DNA of 64,000 bases from Salvator merianae (Eukaryota > Chordata > Lepidosauria > Squamata > Teiidae). This document shows positions 54,090 through 64,000 of the stretch, piece by piece. Under the pieces are notes generated by a model. It was not told the DNA's origin and did no database searches. It saw only the letters and a program-made list of their open reading frames with translations. The stretch covers positions 733,160 through 797,159 of the forward strand of contig QVOM02000074.1 in the NCBI GenBank assembly GCA_003586115.2, in the 5' to 3' direction. How positions within the stretch are numbered: position 1 is the stretch's first letter; every line of letters starts with the position of its first letter. A program made the position numbers and the translations under genes.

Positions 54090-54485
54090 CATGCGTGCAG
54101 GCAGGGCCTTCGAGGCCGCCGCCGGGCGGGCCGGGGCGAGGAGCGCGGCCGCCGCCAGGCGGGCTGGGGCAAGGAGCGAGGCCCCCGCCGGCCGGGCCGG
54201 GCGGGGCAGGGCGAGGAGCGCGGCCGCCGCTGGGCGGGCCGGAGCGAGGAGCGCGGCCCTGGGCAGGCCGGGGCGAGGCCCCCGCCGGGTGGGCCGGGGC
54301 GAGGAGCGAGGCCCCCACCGGGCGGGGCGAGGAGCAAGGCCCCCGCCGGGCGGGCCGGGGCGACGAGCGCGCCCCCGGGCGGGGCGGGGCGAGGTCCCCG
54401 CCGGGCGGGCCGGGGCAACAAGCGCGACCCCCGCCGGGCGGGCCGGGGCAACGAGCAAGGCCGCCGCTGGGCGGGGCGACGAGCG
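54090..54485. repeat. GC-rich minisatellite
   Basis: About ten imperfect copies of a GCCGGGCGGGCCGGGGCGAG-type unit with variable spacers. G-runs could form quadruplexes and C-runs on the other strand i-motifs. Confidence 0.85.
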
Positions 54486-54489
54486 GGGC

Positions 54490-54572
54490 ATGCGCTCTCG
54501 CTGGGCCCGCCCACACGCATGCGCACTCGCTGGGCCCGCCCACACGCATGCGCACTCGCTGGGCCCGTCCCT
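54490..54572. repeat. 29-bp tandem repeat
   Basis: The unit CGCTGGGCCCGCCCACACGC plus ATGCGCACT is present in nearly three copies. Confidence 0.9.
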
Positions 54573-54640
54573 AGCCCCGGGCGTCAAAACGGCTAGTAGC
54601 CCCGGGTGTCAAAGCAGCTAGCTACGCCACTGGCTTTAAT

Positions 54641-55029
54641 TATGTGCTTTAATATTTATCAGTCAAATTCAAAGTGAGTAAAATACCACTTGCAAGAATG
54701 CTGTTTCATCTTCTTCCAAAACCAAGAAGCAACTTGAGCTCAGTGGTGTCGGAGAGGATTCTAAGGAGAAATAGTTCATGCTCTTTTATTCCATAGATTC
54801 ACAAGGGCCTCAACAGATTCTCTGGCTCTTTTTTGCTTCTTGAAATTCCTGCAAAGCATTCAGGAATCAGGCTCTGTAAGACTCCAGCAGTGTTCGTCAC
54901 CTTTGCAAGAGTACTGTTACAATGCTAAACTTCGATGAATGGTGGTCTGTCCATGTCACCAGGCTAGTTTTTGACTGAGCCATCTAGGCCATTCTTCTTA
55001 CAGTCTGAAACAAAGATACAAGGGCATTA
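54641..55029. other. Unassigned DNA
   Basis: Nothing recognised. Confidence 0.4.
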
Positions 55030-56490
55030 TTATTTATTACTAAATGTTTATATCTTACCCTTCACCCAAAGGTCTTAGGGTGGATCACAAAATATTTAAC
55101 ATGGATAAAAAACACTAAAATAATATTTAAAAATATAACGCAAATTAAAATACAATACACAACTTGAAGAAAAACATTAGGACATCAGAGGCTTAAATGA
55201 AGAGGTACATTTTAACAAGACACTCAAAGCTATATAATGTTGATGCCTAGTGTACCTCAACTATTCTAAAGTCTTAGAACCAACCTCTCATGTTCTGCCA
55301 CTCCTTGAACCACTAAGAGTGATAGAACTATAAGAAGGGCCTCCTCCACTGACTTTCCCCCCCCCAGTGATCTTTCCCCCCAAAAAAACTTTTAACAATG
55401 TAAAGTGAATAATCATTGTCCGGGACAAGTTTTGGGTGAACAGATCCTTTGATTATATACATGTGCAAATTTGTATCTGACATTACTGACTAGGTCTATG
55501 TGGAGTCCAAGCCATTTAGGGTTTTATTGTAAGAGCTAACACACTGAATCAGGTTCAGTGGTAAATAGGCAACTAGAGGCCTTTATGCACTTACTACTAG
55601 TCTGAATATAGAAGGGGGCTACAGGCCTCCCTTCTGCACATTAGTTAAGTGTAAGGGAGGCCCTGCCCCCTGGTAGTATGCTCTGTCTGCACAAGGCAGA
55701 GTGTAGTCCAGACCAAGAGACCCAAATTGGCTTCCTCATCTAGTCCAGATCTGAATTAATGGTAGACTTGTTTAAACATGTCCATAACTGTACTAGTATG
55801 TGGATGGCATGCTTCCATGGTCTGGTCTACCATGCAGGACCCATTTCAGCATTGCAACAAGGAACGTTCTTCCTGGTTATAGGATCTTCTGAAGGCAATC
55901 TTTGGAAGCTAGGTCAGAAAAGCCACCTCAATGCAGATGGGCCTTGTTATGGTCCAGAGCAATCTGTCCCCACTTTGAAATGGATAGCTTGATCTGGACC
56001 AGCTAATCTAGATCACCATCAGGTAATTGAAGGAAGGACCTAGTGCAAAGCTTTCAAGGTCAGCGTGATATGCATCAAGTCAAAGACTCTCATCAGCAAT
56101 TGGGCTACTATATTCTGTACAAGTTGCAGTTTCTGGATCATTTCAAGGGTAGCCCGTTGCAGTAATTTAATATGAAGTTTACCAGAGCATGAATCATGGA
56201 GGTAAAATTGGCCCTACCCAGGAAGGGCCAAAACTGACAAACCATTCAGAGATGGAAGCAAGCATTCCTAGTCACTCTTGCCACCCAAACTTTGAGTAAA
56301 AATGACAAATCCAAGATAACACACTTGTACCTTTCCTATTCAGAATTGGGTGCTCCCTAACTTCCCAAAATTGACATCCCATGATGTACAGTATTATTTA
56401 TTTATTTATTTATTTAGCCAGTTGTAGACTGTCCTTCACCTAAGCCTCAGGGAAATTTACAAAGCTAGTATAAAGCTAAAAACAATGATT
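55030..56490 (-). mobile_element. L2-type LINE fragments, antisense
   Basis: Read in reverse, 55030-55110 is an L2 tail (GTGATCCACCCTAAGACCTT). About 56100-56340 is the C-terminal and RT end (complement of TACAAGTTGCAGTTTCTGG and GTTGCAGTAATTTAATATG). A second short LINE tail with (TTTA)n lies at 56393-56490. The stretch 55550-56030 has no clear L2 match and may be another insertion. No open frame. Confidence 0.65.
56395..56416. repeat. (TTTA)n tract
   Basis: Five ATTT units, the tail of a minus-strand LINE end. Confidence 0.9.
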
Positions 56491-57960
56491 AATGTTAGAA
56501 AAAATCTACAGTAAAATCTACACATTTAAAAGAGAAAGGAACGGGGGGGCCCATCTGACTTCATTCACCAGTGACCATTCCATTGTGATTATCAGTGATG
56601 TTACGATCGTTTTTCTACACTTATTCTGTGCATTTTGCCACCTCCTCCTTATTTCTTCTGATTCTGTTAGGTCCCTACCATTTTTGTCTTTTATAATTCT
56701 CTTTTTTGCATGAAACTTTTCCTTGATATCTCAATTTTATTTTAAGAGAGCAGTTGTCTTTTCCATTCTGTTGTTTTCTTCAATTTATTTCTTCTAATTT
56801 AAGAAGGTCTTTTTACTGTAGCTCTTCTTGCTACAAGTTGGCAGAAAAACAGCATTTTTCCTTCCTTCCTCAGCTATTTGTAAAGACTCATCAGACCATT
56901 TTGCCTTCTTGCTCTTTTTCTTTGGGATGTTTTTTGTTACTGCCTCCTGTACAGTGTTACAAACCTCTATTCATAGTTCTCAGACGCTCTGTCTTCCAGA
57001 TCTAATCCCTTAAATCTATTCATCAACTCCACTGCATATTCATAAGGGATATTATTTAGGTCATAGTGATTTTCCCTATTTTCTTTGGTTTAAGTCTGGA
57101 TTTTGCAATTAGAGGCTCATGATTGGAGTCACAGTCATCTCCAGATCTTTTTTTTACTGACTGTATAGAGCTTCTCCATCTGTAGCTACAAAGTGTACAA
57201 TCAATCTGAGTTCAGGATTGACCATCTGGTGATGTCCATGTGTAGAGTTGGCTTTTGAGCTAGTGGGAAAAGAGTGTTTGCTATGTCTAGCAATATGTCT
57301 TGACAAATCTCTACTTGTTTCAGTACAGTCAGGGAAAGTATAGGAGAACAAGAACACACCGAGCGCTATAATCCTTACCACGTCTTAGTCCAGCACTCCT
57401 CCATACAGTCTTCTGTAAGTGCATGTGCAGCCTTTGGCATTCTTGGGACATAATCACTGCAGCCTCCTCCTCCACTTCTGGAGTAGGCTGTTTGGCCAAA
57501 TACTCTGGTGCCTCAGCTATGGATATTGTGTGTCTCATTTCTGGCCCATCAGCTGTCATTTCAGCTTGTGCTGGCTCTGCTTCCTTGTCATCATCATTAG
57601 AATTCACGATACTGCTAGGCTCTGGCCTGCTTCATTTTAGAATTCAAAGCCAAACTTATTTGTTATTGTGGTTATATTTTGATTTTCTACGTCAGCATTC
57701 CAATTCTCTGAGATGAAAGGTGAATCTTTTTTGTATTATTTCTAGAAGGTGTTACAGGTCTTCATAGAACCAGTTAAGTTCAGCCTTTTCAGCATCAGTG
57801 GTTTGGATATAGACTTGCATTATTATGATGTTATCATTCAGTCACTTTTCTCACTTTTGTAATTTGATTTCCTGGATTAAAATGGTAACTTAAGGTTCTT
57901 AGAGGATAAGTGAACTTTGCTTTATTGAGTTCTTCACAAGGGCACTTGGAACTGATCTGT
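56491..57960 (-). mobile_element. RTE-BovB LINE, antisense, with a 0.3-kb insertion
   Basis: On the minus strand this runs from the BovB endonuclease toward the RT. KKSKKAKWSDESLQIAE (near 56885) and IVHFVATDGEALYSQ (near 57190) are typical BovB blocks. The DNA text matches the ruminant BovB consensus, as I remember it, in many 12-20 base runs (GATTCTGTTAGGTCC; GACCATCTGGTGATGTCCATG). The part 57322-57618 is foreign. Stops and indels make it inactive. Confidence 0.85.
57322..57618 (-). other. Unassigned insertion in BovB with an open frame
   Basis: About 300 bases absent from BovB. On the minus strand they are open with an acidic start (NSNDDDKEAEPAQAEM), EAPEYLAKQPTPEVEEEA and QECQRLHMHLQKTVWRSAG. 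I do not recognise the family. It could be part of a retroelement LTR or polyprotein. No terminal repeats are clear. Confidence 0.45.
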
Positions 57961-58589
57961 CTCTGGTTTATAAGAAGTTTTAGCCTGAGCTAATGTCAGG
58001 ATTATGACAGCTGTCAGATGGTGCCAAGATGGAAACTTGTTCAGAACACTGGGTTACAGAGGGGCAGGACGAATGTTCAGAAATGAAGAGTGTTAAAACT
58101 TATGGTTCATGACCAGAAACAGCTTAAAGGGTGACATTTTAGAACTAGAGTAGTCAAAGTTATTGAAGCCAAAGAAGAAAAAAAGCCAAAGCCTTTTTGT
58201 TGTTGCGAGAAGTTATAAAACTTCAAAGATACTGTTCTAAAGTCTAGTTGTTATGTTCAATCTGTCTATCGGCTTAGAGGCGATAAGGAGAAGAAAAGAT
58301 GCTTTCAGTACTAAGTAGTTCTGTAAATATGGCAATCAGCTGAGACTCCTAATCAGAAATAATACATTCAAGCATCCTGTGCAACTTGAACACATGTTCC
58401 ATAAATAGTTTAGAAAGCATTTTAAAAGTAATAGTAATTCTTCATGGGGAAAAAGGAAACCATTTTGGAAAACAGATAAACAAAATCATAGCCTACAAAA
58501 GTGGAGAAATCAGTTATGAACGCCAGAGCAATGACATACCATGTGTGAGACAGCCAGAATCTGACATAGTCTTCAATGTCCTTATGAAC
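57961..58589. other. Unassigned DNA, possibly L1 3' UTR
   Basis: Nothing certain. Its right part adjoins the 3' end of the antisense L1 copy B and may be its 3' UTR. Confidence 0.35.
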
Positions 58590-58930
58590 TGAAGGGCATC
58601 AGTAGGAACTGTGAACATTTTTGAAATGTTACAAGGCTTTAAAGACCATCTGCATATCATCTCACATATATTCTCTTTTAAAGCATTACATATAGTAAAT
58701 TTCAAATCTTTAATCCAAAGTTTTTCCCATTGTTCCACCTGTATATTATAATTAAAATTTCTGGCCCATGTTATCAAATATTCTTTAACTTGTTCTTGCT
58801 CCAATTCTGTTTTCGAAAGTAGTATATACAACACATCTATAGTACTCCTCTCTTCTTTCTCAAGATCTTCTTTCCATTTCTGTATTTCTAATTCAAAATT
58901 CATCCTTTTATCTTTTTTAAACACATCCAC
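58514..58930 (-). pseudogene. L1 ORF2 C-terminal fragment (copy B)
   Basis: 138 open codons, charged and helix-prone at first (RMNFELEIQKWKEDLEKEE), then YLITWARNFNYNIQVEQWEKLW. The C-terminal 40 residues may run past the true ORF end. Confidence 0.7.
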
Positions 58931-59283
58931 AAATTAAGCATACTTAAACCGTTGTACCTCCACACCCTCCTGATTTAACAGCTCTCTTGTTCTTAAAGAA
59001 AATTCATTTGTTACATTATTTTTACTCAAAACTTCTTAATATTTAATTCATTTATCTCTTTTCCCAGATTCTTTGAATTAACCCTCCTGGGGTGAAACTC
59101 ACATTGGTATTTTTGTGTATTTTCTACTTTTATATTTATTCCAAACTTTCCATAAAGCATTTCTTACATAATAATTTTTAAAGGCAGCATTCACTTTTAC
59201 CGTATCATACCAGGGGTAACATGCCAACCATATTTTAAATCATGGCCTTGTAACTGCAACAATCTTTTATCTCTCGACCAAAA

Positions 59284-59752
59284 TCATTTTGCAATCCAAT
59301 TGAAGCAACAGGTGGCATGATATAATTTTAAATTTAGAAGACTCAACCCTCCTCTTTCTTTTGAATCTTGTGTCAGTTTAAATTGTATTCTTGGCTTTTT
59401 ACTTTGCCATAAAGATCTTGTCAAATTCTTTTGCCACTGTTTAAATACAACTTCATTAATTATTACCAGTATGGATTGAAACAAAAACATCATTCTTGGC
59501 AAAACATTCATTTTTTTTAACTGAATTTCTACCCAATAATGATAGATTCAATTAGTCTTGCTTGATTTCTGACCAGAGTTTCACATAGTTATTCTGATAC
59601 AATGCCAAGTTTTGTTTAGTCAAAAACACACCTAAGTATTTAACCTTCTTTTCTAGATCAAATCCAGATTTTCTTCCAAGTTCTTCTTCTTGCTTCAGTC
59701 CTGTATTTTTGACTAGTATTTTAGCCTTTTCCACATTGATTTTCAAACCCAC
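59284..59752 (-). pseudogene. L1 ORF2 thumb region (copy B)
   Basis: Two frames (59552-59752, then 59284-59511) spanning the region after the RT active site: KINVEKAKILV, VKYLGVFLT, FKQWQKNLTRSLWQ and RGGLSLLNLKLYHAT. They are separated by a short shifted stretch. Confidence 0.75.
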
Positions 59753-59915
59753 CCCCTTCCCATACTTCTCTATCAGGAGTTTTCTATTGTTTCTGTCAAT
59801 CCATTTGGGTTTTTTAAGATAATCACTACATCGTCTGCAAAGGCTCTTATTCTGTACTCTTCTCTTTTAATCTTCAAACCTCTAATATTATTCTCCTGCC
59901 TTATTGCTCTATTCA

Positions 59916-60266
59916 TTACTTCCAATGCCAATATAAATAAAAGTGGTGAAAGTGGACATCTTTGTCTGTACCTTTTTGTATTGGAAAATCTTGTAAGACT
60001 TCACCATTGATTACAAGTTGAGCTGACTGAGTAGAATATATTGTTTTAATCCATTTTATAAAATTCTCTCCAAAGATTATCTTATTTAAGATATTAAACA
60101 TGAAACTCCAATTCAAACTGTTAAAAGCTTTTTCCGCAACCAGAAAAATTAACATTGCTTGAACCTCACAATGACTCTCTAAGTATTCTATAACACTAAT
60201 TATAGTCCTTATGTTATCCTTCATTTGTCTCTTAGGAAGGAATCCAGCTTGGTCCTGGACCAGCAA
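59916..60266 (-). pseudogene. L1 reverse transcriptase core (copy B)
   Basis: Open from QDQAGFLPKRQ through LIFLVAEKAFNSLNWSF. The motif A catalytic Asp (normally FLDAEKAFD) is replaced by Val, and the second Asp by Asn. It ends in IQKGTDKDVHF, where a GTRQGCPLSP motif is expected, so the frame is lost there. Confidence 0.82.
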
Positions 60267-60589
60267 GACATTTGCACAATGGACTACAACTTTTTTCCAT
60301 GAAGGGAATTTAAATGAATGTTACAGTAAGCTCCTACCCCTCTAAATGAAGTGTACACTTACCAGAATTGACTCTAATTAATCTCTTATTCCATATCGTG
60401 GAAGAATTGGGGGAACTGAGTCAATCTGTTTAAACAGAATTGGGCAATAGGAGATGTGTGTCACTAAGAGTTATATTTCCTCCTGATGGTACTCAATATT
60501 TGCTTTTAATAGGATAGTTTGTCTAGTTATGGGCCCTTCACGATTTCTTTGCTGTCTAGGTTACAAATAAGACTGGTTTTGTGAGCTCT

Positions 60590-60960
60590 ATGGTGGGGAA
60601 ATTAATTATTTCTACTATTAGCCCACTATCTACCAAGGCTTTAACTCCAAACTCACCCAATCCGAGAATTGCAATTAACACTGGAAGCTCCATTTGTTTC
60701 AACAGCTCAGACAGAGTGGAAATGGAGCAGCTTATGACTGTCCAATGTCCCTATTCTAGATAGGATCTGCTCTTTTTCCTGGTGGACTACTGCAGTGATG
60801 ACTGTGTCTTGTTCCTTAATCATTTTAATATAAGTAGCCATGGCAATGGATGTTTTCAGTTTGGTGTCTTTAGTGACCTTGGTGGGTGTTTGGGGACTTA
60901 CTTTGTTGGGGCAGTCTGCTGTTAGGTGACTGGTACCACCACAGAAAAGGCAAAGCCTGT
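60590..60960 (-). pseudogene. Gypsy zinc knuckle and protease remnant
   Basis: CLFCGGTSHLTADCP fits CX2CX4HX4C, the RNA-binding knuckle. About 85 codons on, VLIAILGLGEFGVKALVDSG leads into the aspartic protease active site (D-S-G; families have D-[ST]-G). Frames shift between the two. Confidence 0.72.
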
Positions 60961-61052
60961 GAGTTCATCTGTCTCTTTCTTCAAGATTGAGCTGGTCTCT
61001 ACCAACTCCTGGAATGCTTGTCTGAGAAGCTACATTTCTGGGGGAACTTTGT

Positions 61053-61253
61053 TTAGTGGCCTGTAGTAACTTGTAAATTGGGTAAACAGCCCTCCAGTTT
61101 AGCAGCCAGTTGTGTCCAGCAGTCTGGGTCATCATGGCTTTGTCCATCTAGGAACATCATAGCTAGGCAGACCTCCCCCAAGTCCACGACTTCAGCAGCT
61201 AACATCTGGAACTCAGGAACATAATTTGTTGCAGATTGTTTGCCTTGTTTCAT
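61053..61253 (-). pseudogene. Gypsy gag core fragment
   Basis: A 66-codon stretch resembling the retrotransposon gag core (FLDGQ, EFQMLAAEV). The following frame (60965-61147) carries on toward the zinc knuckle with stops. Confidence 0.72.
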
Positions 61254-61960
61254 TTGTCATAGTTTTTATATGACATGGTCATATCATGCCAGATCTTGGT
61301 ATTGAGTTTCTAATGCTTAAAGGACATGTTCAAAGTTCCAGGTTTCTAACCCAATGTTTCCAATTACTTCCAAAGCTCATTGAATGGCCATATTTGACAG
61401 TAAGTTGTGTGCATCATCAGTTGCTTTAGGAACATTTTCAGTTTGGTCAGATTGCCATCAAAAGGGTCAGGCAGTTTGTTATTAGACTAGGGTGATGGCT
61501 GCATACTGAGTCTACCAGGGTATCCATAAGGATAGAAGCCCCACAGATACTGGTATCATATTGTTTGGGGCTGGTCAGGTTATGGTCTCAGTTTTCCAGG
61601 CACTGGGAATAGTGCCACCAGAAAAAAGTGATAGAGGCTGAATTGGGGCAGCAGGTGTGCTTGGGCATGGGAACTGCATTGCAGGCACCTCTGGCTGGGC
61701 CCAATGAGCTGTGGGCACTATTGATTGTAGAGTTCTGGGAGCTGCTGGGCATGCTGGAAATACTAGCAAGTGACACTGGGGCCCTGTGTGCCAGGAAGAT
61801 AGTCCTTTGGATAGGTGGTATAACCACTCCACTCCTGCTACTTGATATCAGAAGCTGGCTTCTCTGGCAGGACATCAAGACTCTGGGATCCTTAGGTTGC
61901 CATTAGCAGACCTTGATCTTGGCCATATACCTCATTTCCATGAGATCATATACAGAGACC

Positions 61961-61996
<36 letters not shown>
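61961..61996. repeat. (GA)n microsatellite
   Basis: About 16 GA units. Confidence 0.95.
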
Positions 61997-61997
<1 letters not shown>

Positions 61998-62640
61998 TAT
62001 TTTTGGGTCTGTGCATGTCCACTGTTGGTTGCATCCTCACATGAGGGATTGAAGATATTCCTGGGCAGCTTCCTGCATATACATATGCACACACGTGTAT
62101 ACACACACACACACAGAATTGTACATCCACATAAACATATACATTTCTTCCAGTCTTTATTTAATCATCTGGAGTGCCAGTTTTCATGGCAGATGTTTTG
62201 ACTGGGATTGTCTCCTTAAGAAGTTTCCATATCTTCATACAGCTTTCCTTCATTTTGCATCTTATTTCTTCTTTCATTTATGACATCAATCAGGAGGACT
62301 CCCCGAAGCTTATTGTACTATTGATTTACATTCAGTTTTTCCGCATGCTCCCACTGCTGTGCTGTAACAATATGTGTAATAGCTATCAGTAAATTGTTTA
62401 AGTTGTATGTTTAAATATTTTCAATATAGTAAGTTCTGCTATCATCCTACAGTTGATCCCCATTACATTATTAATTGCAGCTTCTGCCTCCAGTATTCCC
62501 TTACTCTATTGCAATACCAGCACCTGTGAATATATCATTTTTCAAGACACCCTCTCCAAAATTGAACAGCTAGAACCAATAATCTGAGGGATGTCATAAA
62601 CTATTTATATAACATTTTTAAGTGCATTTTCTTAATTTTT
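61997..62640. other. Unassigned DNA with (CA)n
   Basis: A CA tract lies at 62100-62116. The rest (62117-62640) may be the 3' UTR of the LINE to the right, but I see no diagnostic motif. Confidence 0.4.
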
Positions 62641-64000
62641 TTTCATTTTCAGTCCATTTCACTGATCTGCTATGAATTGTATCCAAACTCTTTACTGGTT
62701 TTTAAATTGGTCTCCCAGGATTTCTTAAATTCTACTGTGCTATTTCCAGTTCGATCTATCAAGATGTATATTTCAAAAGTCCATCCTTTTGAGTTTTCTG
62801 AGTACTTTAGAAATTTAATTTCAAGATCACTGAGGGATCTTGTCATGGCCATTATATTCTGAGGATTATTTAACACAACTAGAATAGAATTAAAGGTCAG
62901 CTGGTATTTTGGCTGTCCTTTTTGTAATTTTTCAGCTTATCACCTTTTGCACTTTTTGTTGTACTAACATAAAATTCTTTAAGTGTGGTAAGACCATTTT
63001 GTTCCAGATATTGTTTATTTTAATCTTGGGGCATGATTTTGTATGAATTAAAGGCAATATTGTAGGTATTATACTTTGCCTTTTCTTCCAAGTTTGGCAT
63101 ATAGTTTTTATTGTGGGATTTTTATACATATCCTTTTTTTATTTTTATATTGCTCACTAATGGTATTCCTTGAATTAACTGCTGTTCTACTTCTACCCAT
63201 ATGTCATTGGACTATTATAGCTATAAGCCATCTGGGGAAGTCAAAAAGCATCAAAAGAAAGCTATGTATCCAGTAAGCCCCATCTTTCCTTCTTCCCTTA
63301 CTTCATATAGATAACGTTGGCTATCCTAGGTTTACTAGTTTGGAAAATATATTTTTTCAGTTCTGCATTTATTATAGTAGTATATTCTTTGGGAGGCAAA
63401 ATGGATAAACATTAATATTAAAATGATAATCTTGGTACTAATCTTATTTTTATGGCAACTACTCAGTTCATCACAGTGAAGAATTTCTCTTTCCAATATA
63501 CTAATTCTTTCCTTATGTAGCTTAGCAGTGTTCTGTAATTAACATGTAATAATTTAATTTTCTTTTATTGTTATATATATTCCCAGATATTTTATGCTTT
63601 TATTTCGTATTTTCAGACCTGATATTTTATGGCACTCCAGCTGTATCTTAGGAGAAATGTTCTTAAACACAATCTTTGATTTTTTTCATATTTATCTGTA
63701 ATCCTGAAGCTTGATGAAATGACCTTTGCAATCAGATTCAGTTGTTTCAGTTAGGTCTTTTGTTATTATAATTGTATTATTAGCATAAGTGTTTAGTTTT
63801 ACAGCCTTCCTTTCTATTTCATATTTTTTTATTATCATGATTTTTTCTTATATTAATAGCCAAGGTTTCAATTACTAGATAACAAGTATTAGAAAGATTG
63901 GGCACATTTGTCTTGATCCTCTTTGCAATTTAATCTCATTTGAATATCTCAATTTAGGTTCAGTTTTGCTGTGTTCTTTCTACATATTTCTCCAGTTACC
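62641..64000 (-). mobile_element. L1-type LINE copy C, antisense, runs off the window
   Basis: On the minus strand, entering from the right edge: a remnant of the RQGCPLSP block (RGSRQMCPIFLILVI), an active-site remnant near 63790 (YANNTIIITKD, both Asp changed to Asn), KSIKYLGIYIT near 63600, then NPTIKTICQTWKKRQS (62932-63129) and the C-terminal part to about 62650. Composition and motifs differ from copies A and B, so it is a different L1/Tx1-type lineage. It is inactive. Confidence 0.72.

Larger units (their letters stand above)
53845..54632 (+). mobile_element. GC-rich hAT-like MITE with internal minisatellite
   Basis: Starts CACTGGCGTAGCGAGG, ends in the reverse complement of CAGTGGCGTAGCTAGC, and is flanked by identical GCTTTAAT (53837-53844 and 54633-54640). 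The interior is very GC-rich and built of imperfect repeats of about 30-40 bases with the core GCCGGGCGGGCCGGGGCGAG, plus a 29-bp repeat at 54490-54572. Four long overlapping frames on both strands are low-complexity Ala/Gly/Pro/Arg and are not genes. The left end is shared with the 12230 MITE. Confidence 0.9.
58590..60290 (-). mobile_element. L1 LINE copy B, antisense, RT to C terminus
   Basis: Minus strand, in protein order: QAGFLPKRQMKDNIR and EKAFNSLNWSFMFN (RT motif A, 59916-60266), INVEKAKILVKNTG and VKYLGVFLTKQ (59552-59752), WQSKKPRIQFKLTQ and GGLSLLNLKLYH (59284-59511), then NYNIQVEQWEKLW (58514-58930). Frames differ between blocks, and the YxDD active site is in broken sequence. Copy A (0.7-2.5 kb) matches its second half. 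Confidence 0.88.
60400..61960 (-). mobile_element. Gypsy gag-protease fragment, antisense
   Basis: Minus strand, in order: a gag start near 61900, gag core (KQGKQSATNYVPEFQMLAAEV, 61053-61253), a CCHC zinc knuckle near 60915-60960 (CLFCGGTSHLTADC), and an aspartic protease with ALVDSG near 60640. RT is not found beyond about 60400, where L1 copy B begins. It supplies the parts that Gypsy-1 lacks, but the two are 28 kb apart and need not be one family. Confidence 0.78.

Noticed and set aside
54090..54572. CRISPR-like array of repeats
   Set aside because: The units are imperfect and contiguous with no unique spacers of fixed length, and the genome is that of an animal.
53740..54621. Several long overlapping open frames (up to 271 codons) on both strands
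   Set aside because: They lie in the GC-rich MITE minisatellite. Extreme GC lowers stop-codon frequency, and the translations are Ala/Gly/Pro/Arg repeats in all frames, which is not a gene signature.

Overview
This window looks like intergenic DNA from a squamate reptile (lizard or snake). I found no host protein-coding exon, rRNA or tRNA gene that I can defend. The organism call is an inference from the repeats seen together: RTE-BovB LINEs, L1 copies of a reptile type, CR1, L2-clade LINEs, tRNA-headed SINEs, Gypsy and a well-preserved Copia element, plus hAT-like and PIF/Harbinger-like miniature elements. Long open frames are few, and nearly all belong to retroelements.

Layout. 0.7-2.5 kb: L1 tail with an L2 tail inside it. 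5.4-6.7 kb: a SINE, then BovB split by a CR1 3' end. 8.6-11.7 kb: two antisense CR1 pieces, one carrying an L2 tail. 12.2 kb: hAT MITE with an exact 8-bp duplication. 15.3-18.4 kb: nearly full-length but broken L2 LINE. 20.5-24.1 kb: two palindromic (foldback) non-autonomous DNA transposons, the larger carrying a nested MITE. 25.7-27.8 kb: L2 and BovB. 27.8-35.0 kb: a sense-strand Gypsy element split at its reverse-transcriptase active site by a complete antisense Gypsy element with two LTRs, and again by a LINE. 35.6-36.6 kb: L2 and L1 ends. 36.9 kb: palindromic MITE. 37-41.7 and 43.2-46.1 kb: repeat-poor. 41.8-43.1 kb: L2 with a nested antisense LINE. 46.1-50.6 kb: complete Copia element. 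51.8-54.6 kb: three DNA-transposon derivatives in a row, the last extremely GC-rich. 55.0-58.0 kb: antisense L2 and BovB. 58.6-64 kb: antisense L1, Gypsy gag-protease and a second L1-type LINE that runs off the edge.

How the parts relate. This is a record of transposition, not an operon or pathway. Nesting gives a relative order of insertions at several points, and in two cases a paired arm or LTR supplies the empty site. The Copia element looks youngest among the LTR elements, because its LTRs differ at only about four aligned positions outside one deletion. No autonomous element here looks active: every coding region examined is shifted, stopped or deleted.

On novelty: I see no new multi-gene system. 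The observation most worth following is a pair of elements built from two consecutive long hairpins between short terminal repeats, at 20.55-21.41 and 51.79-52.54 kb.
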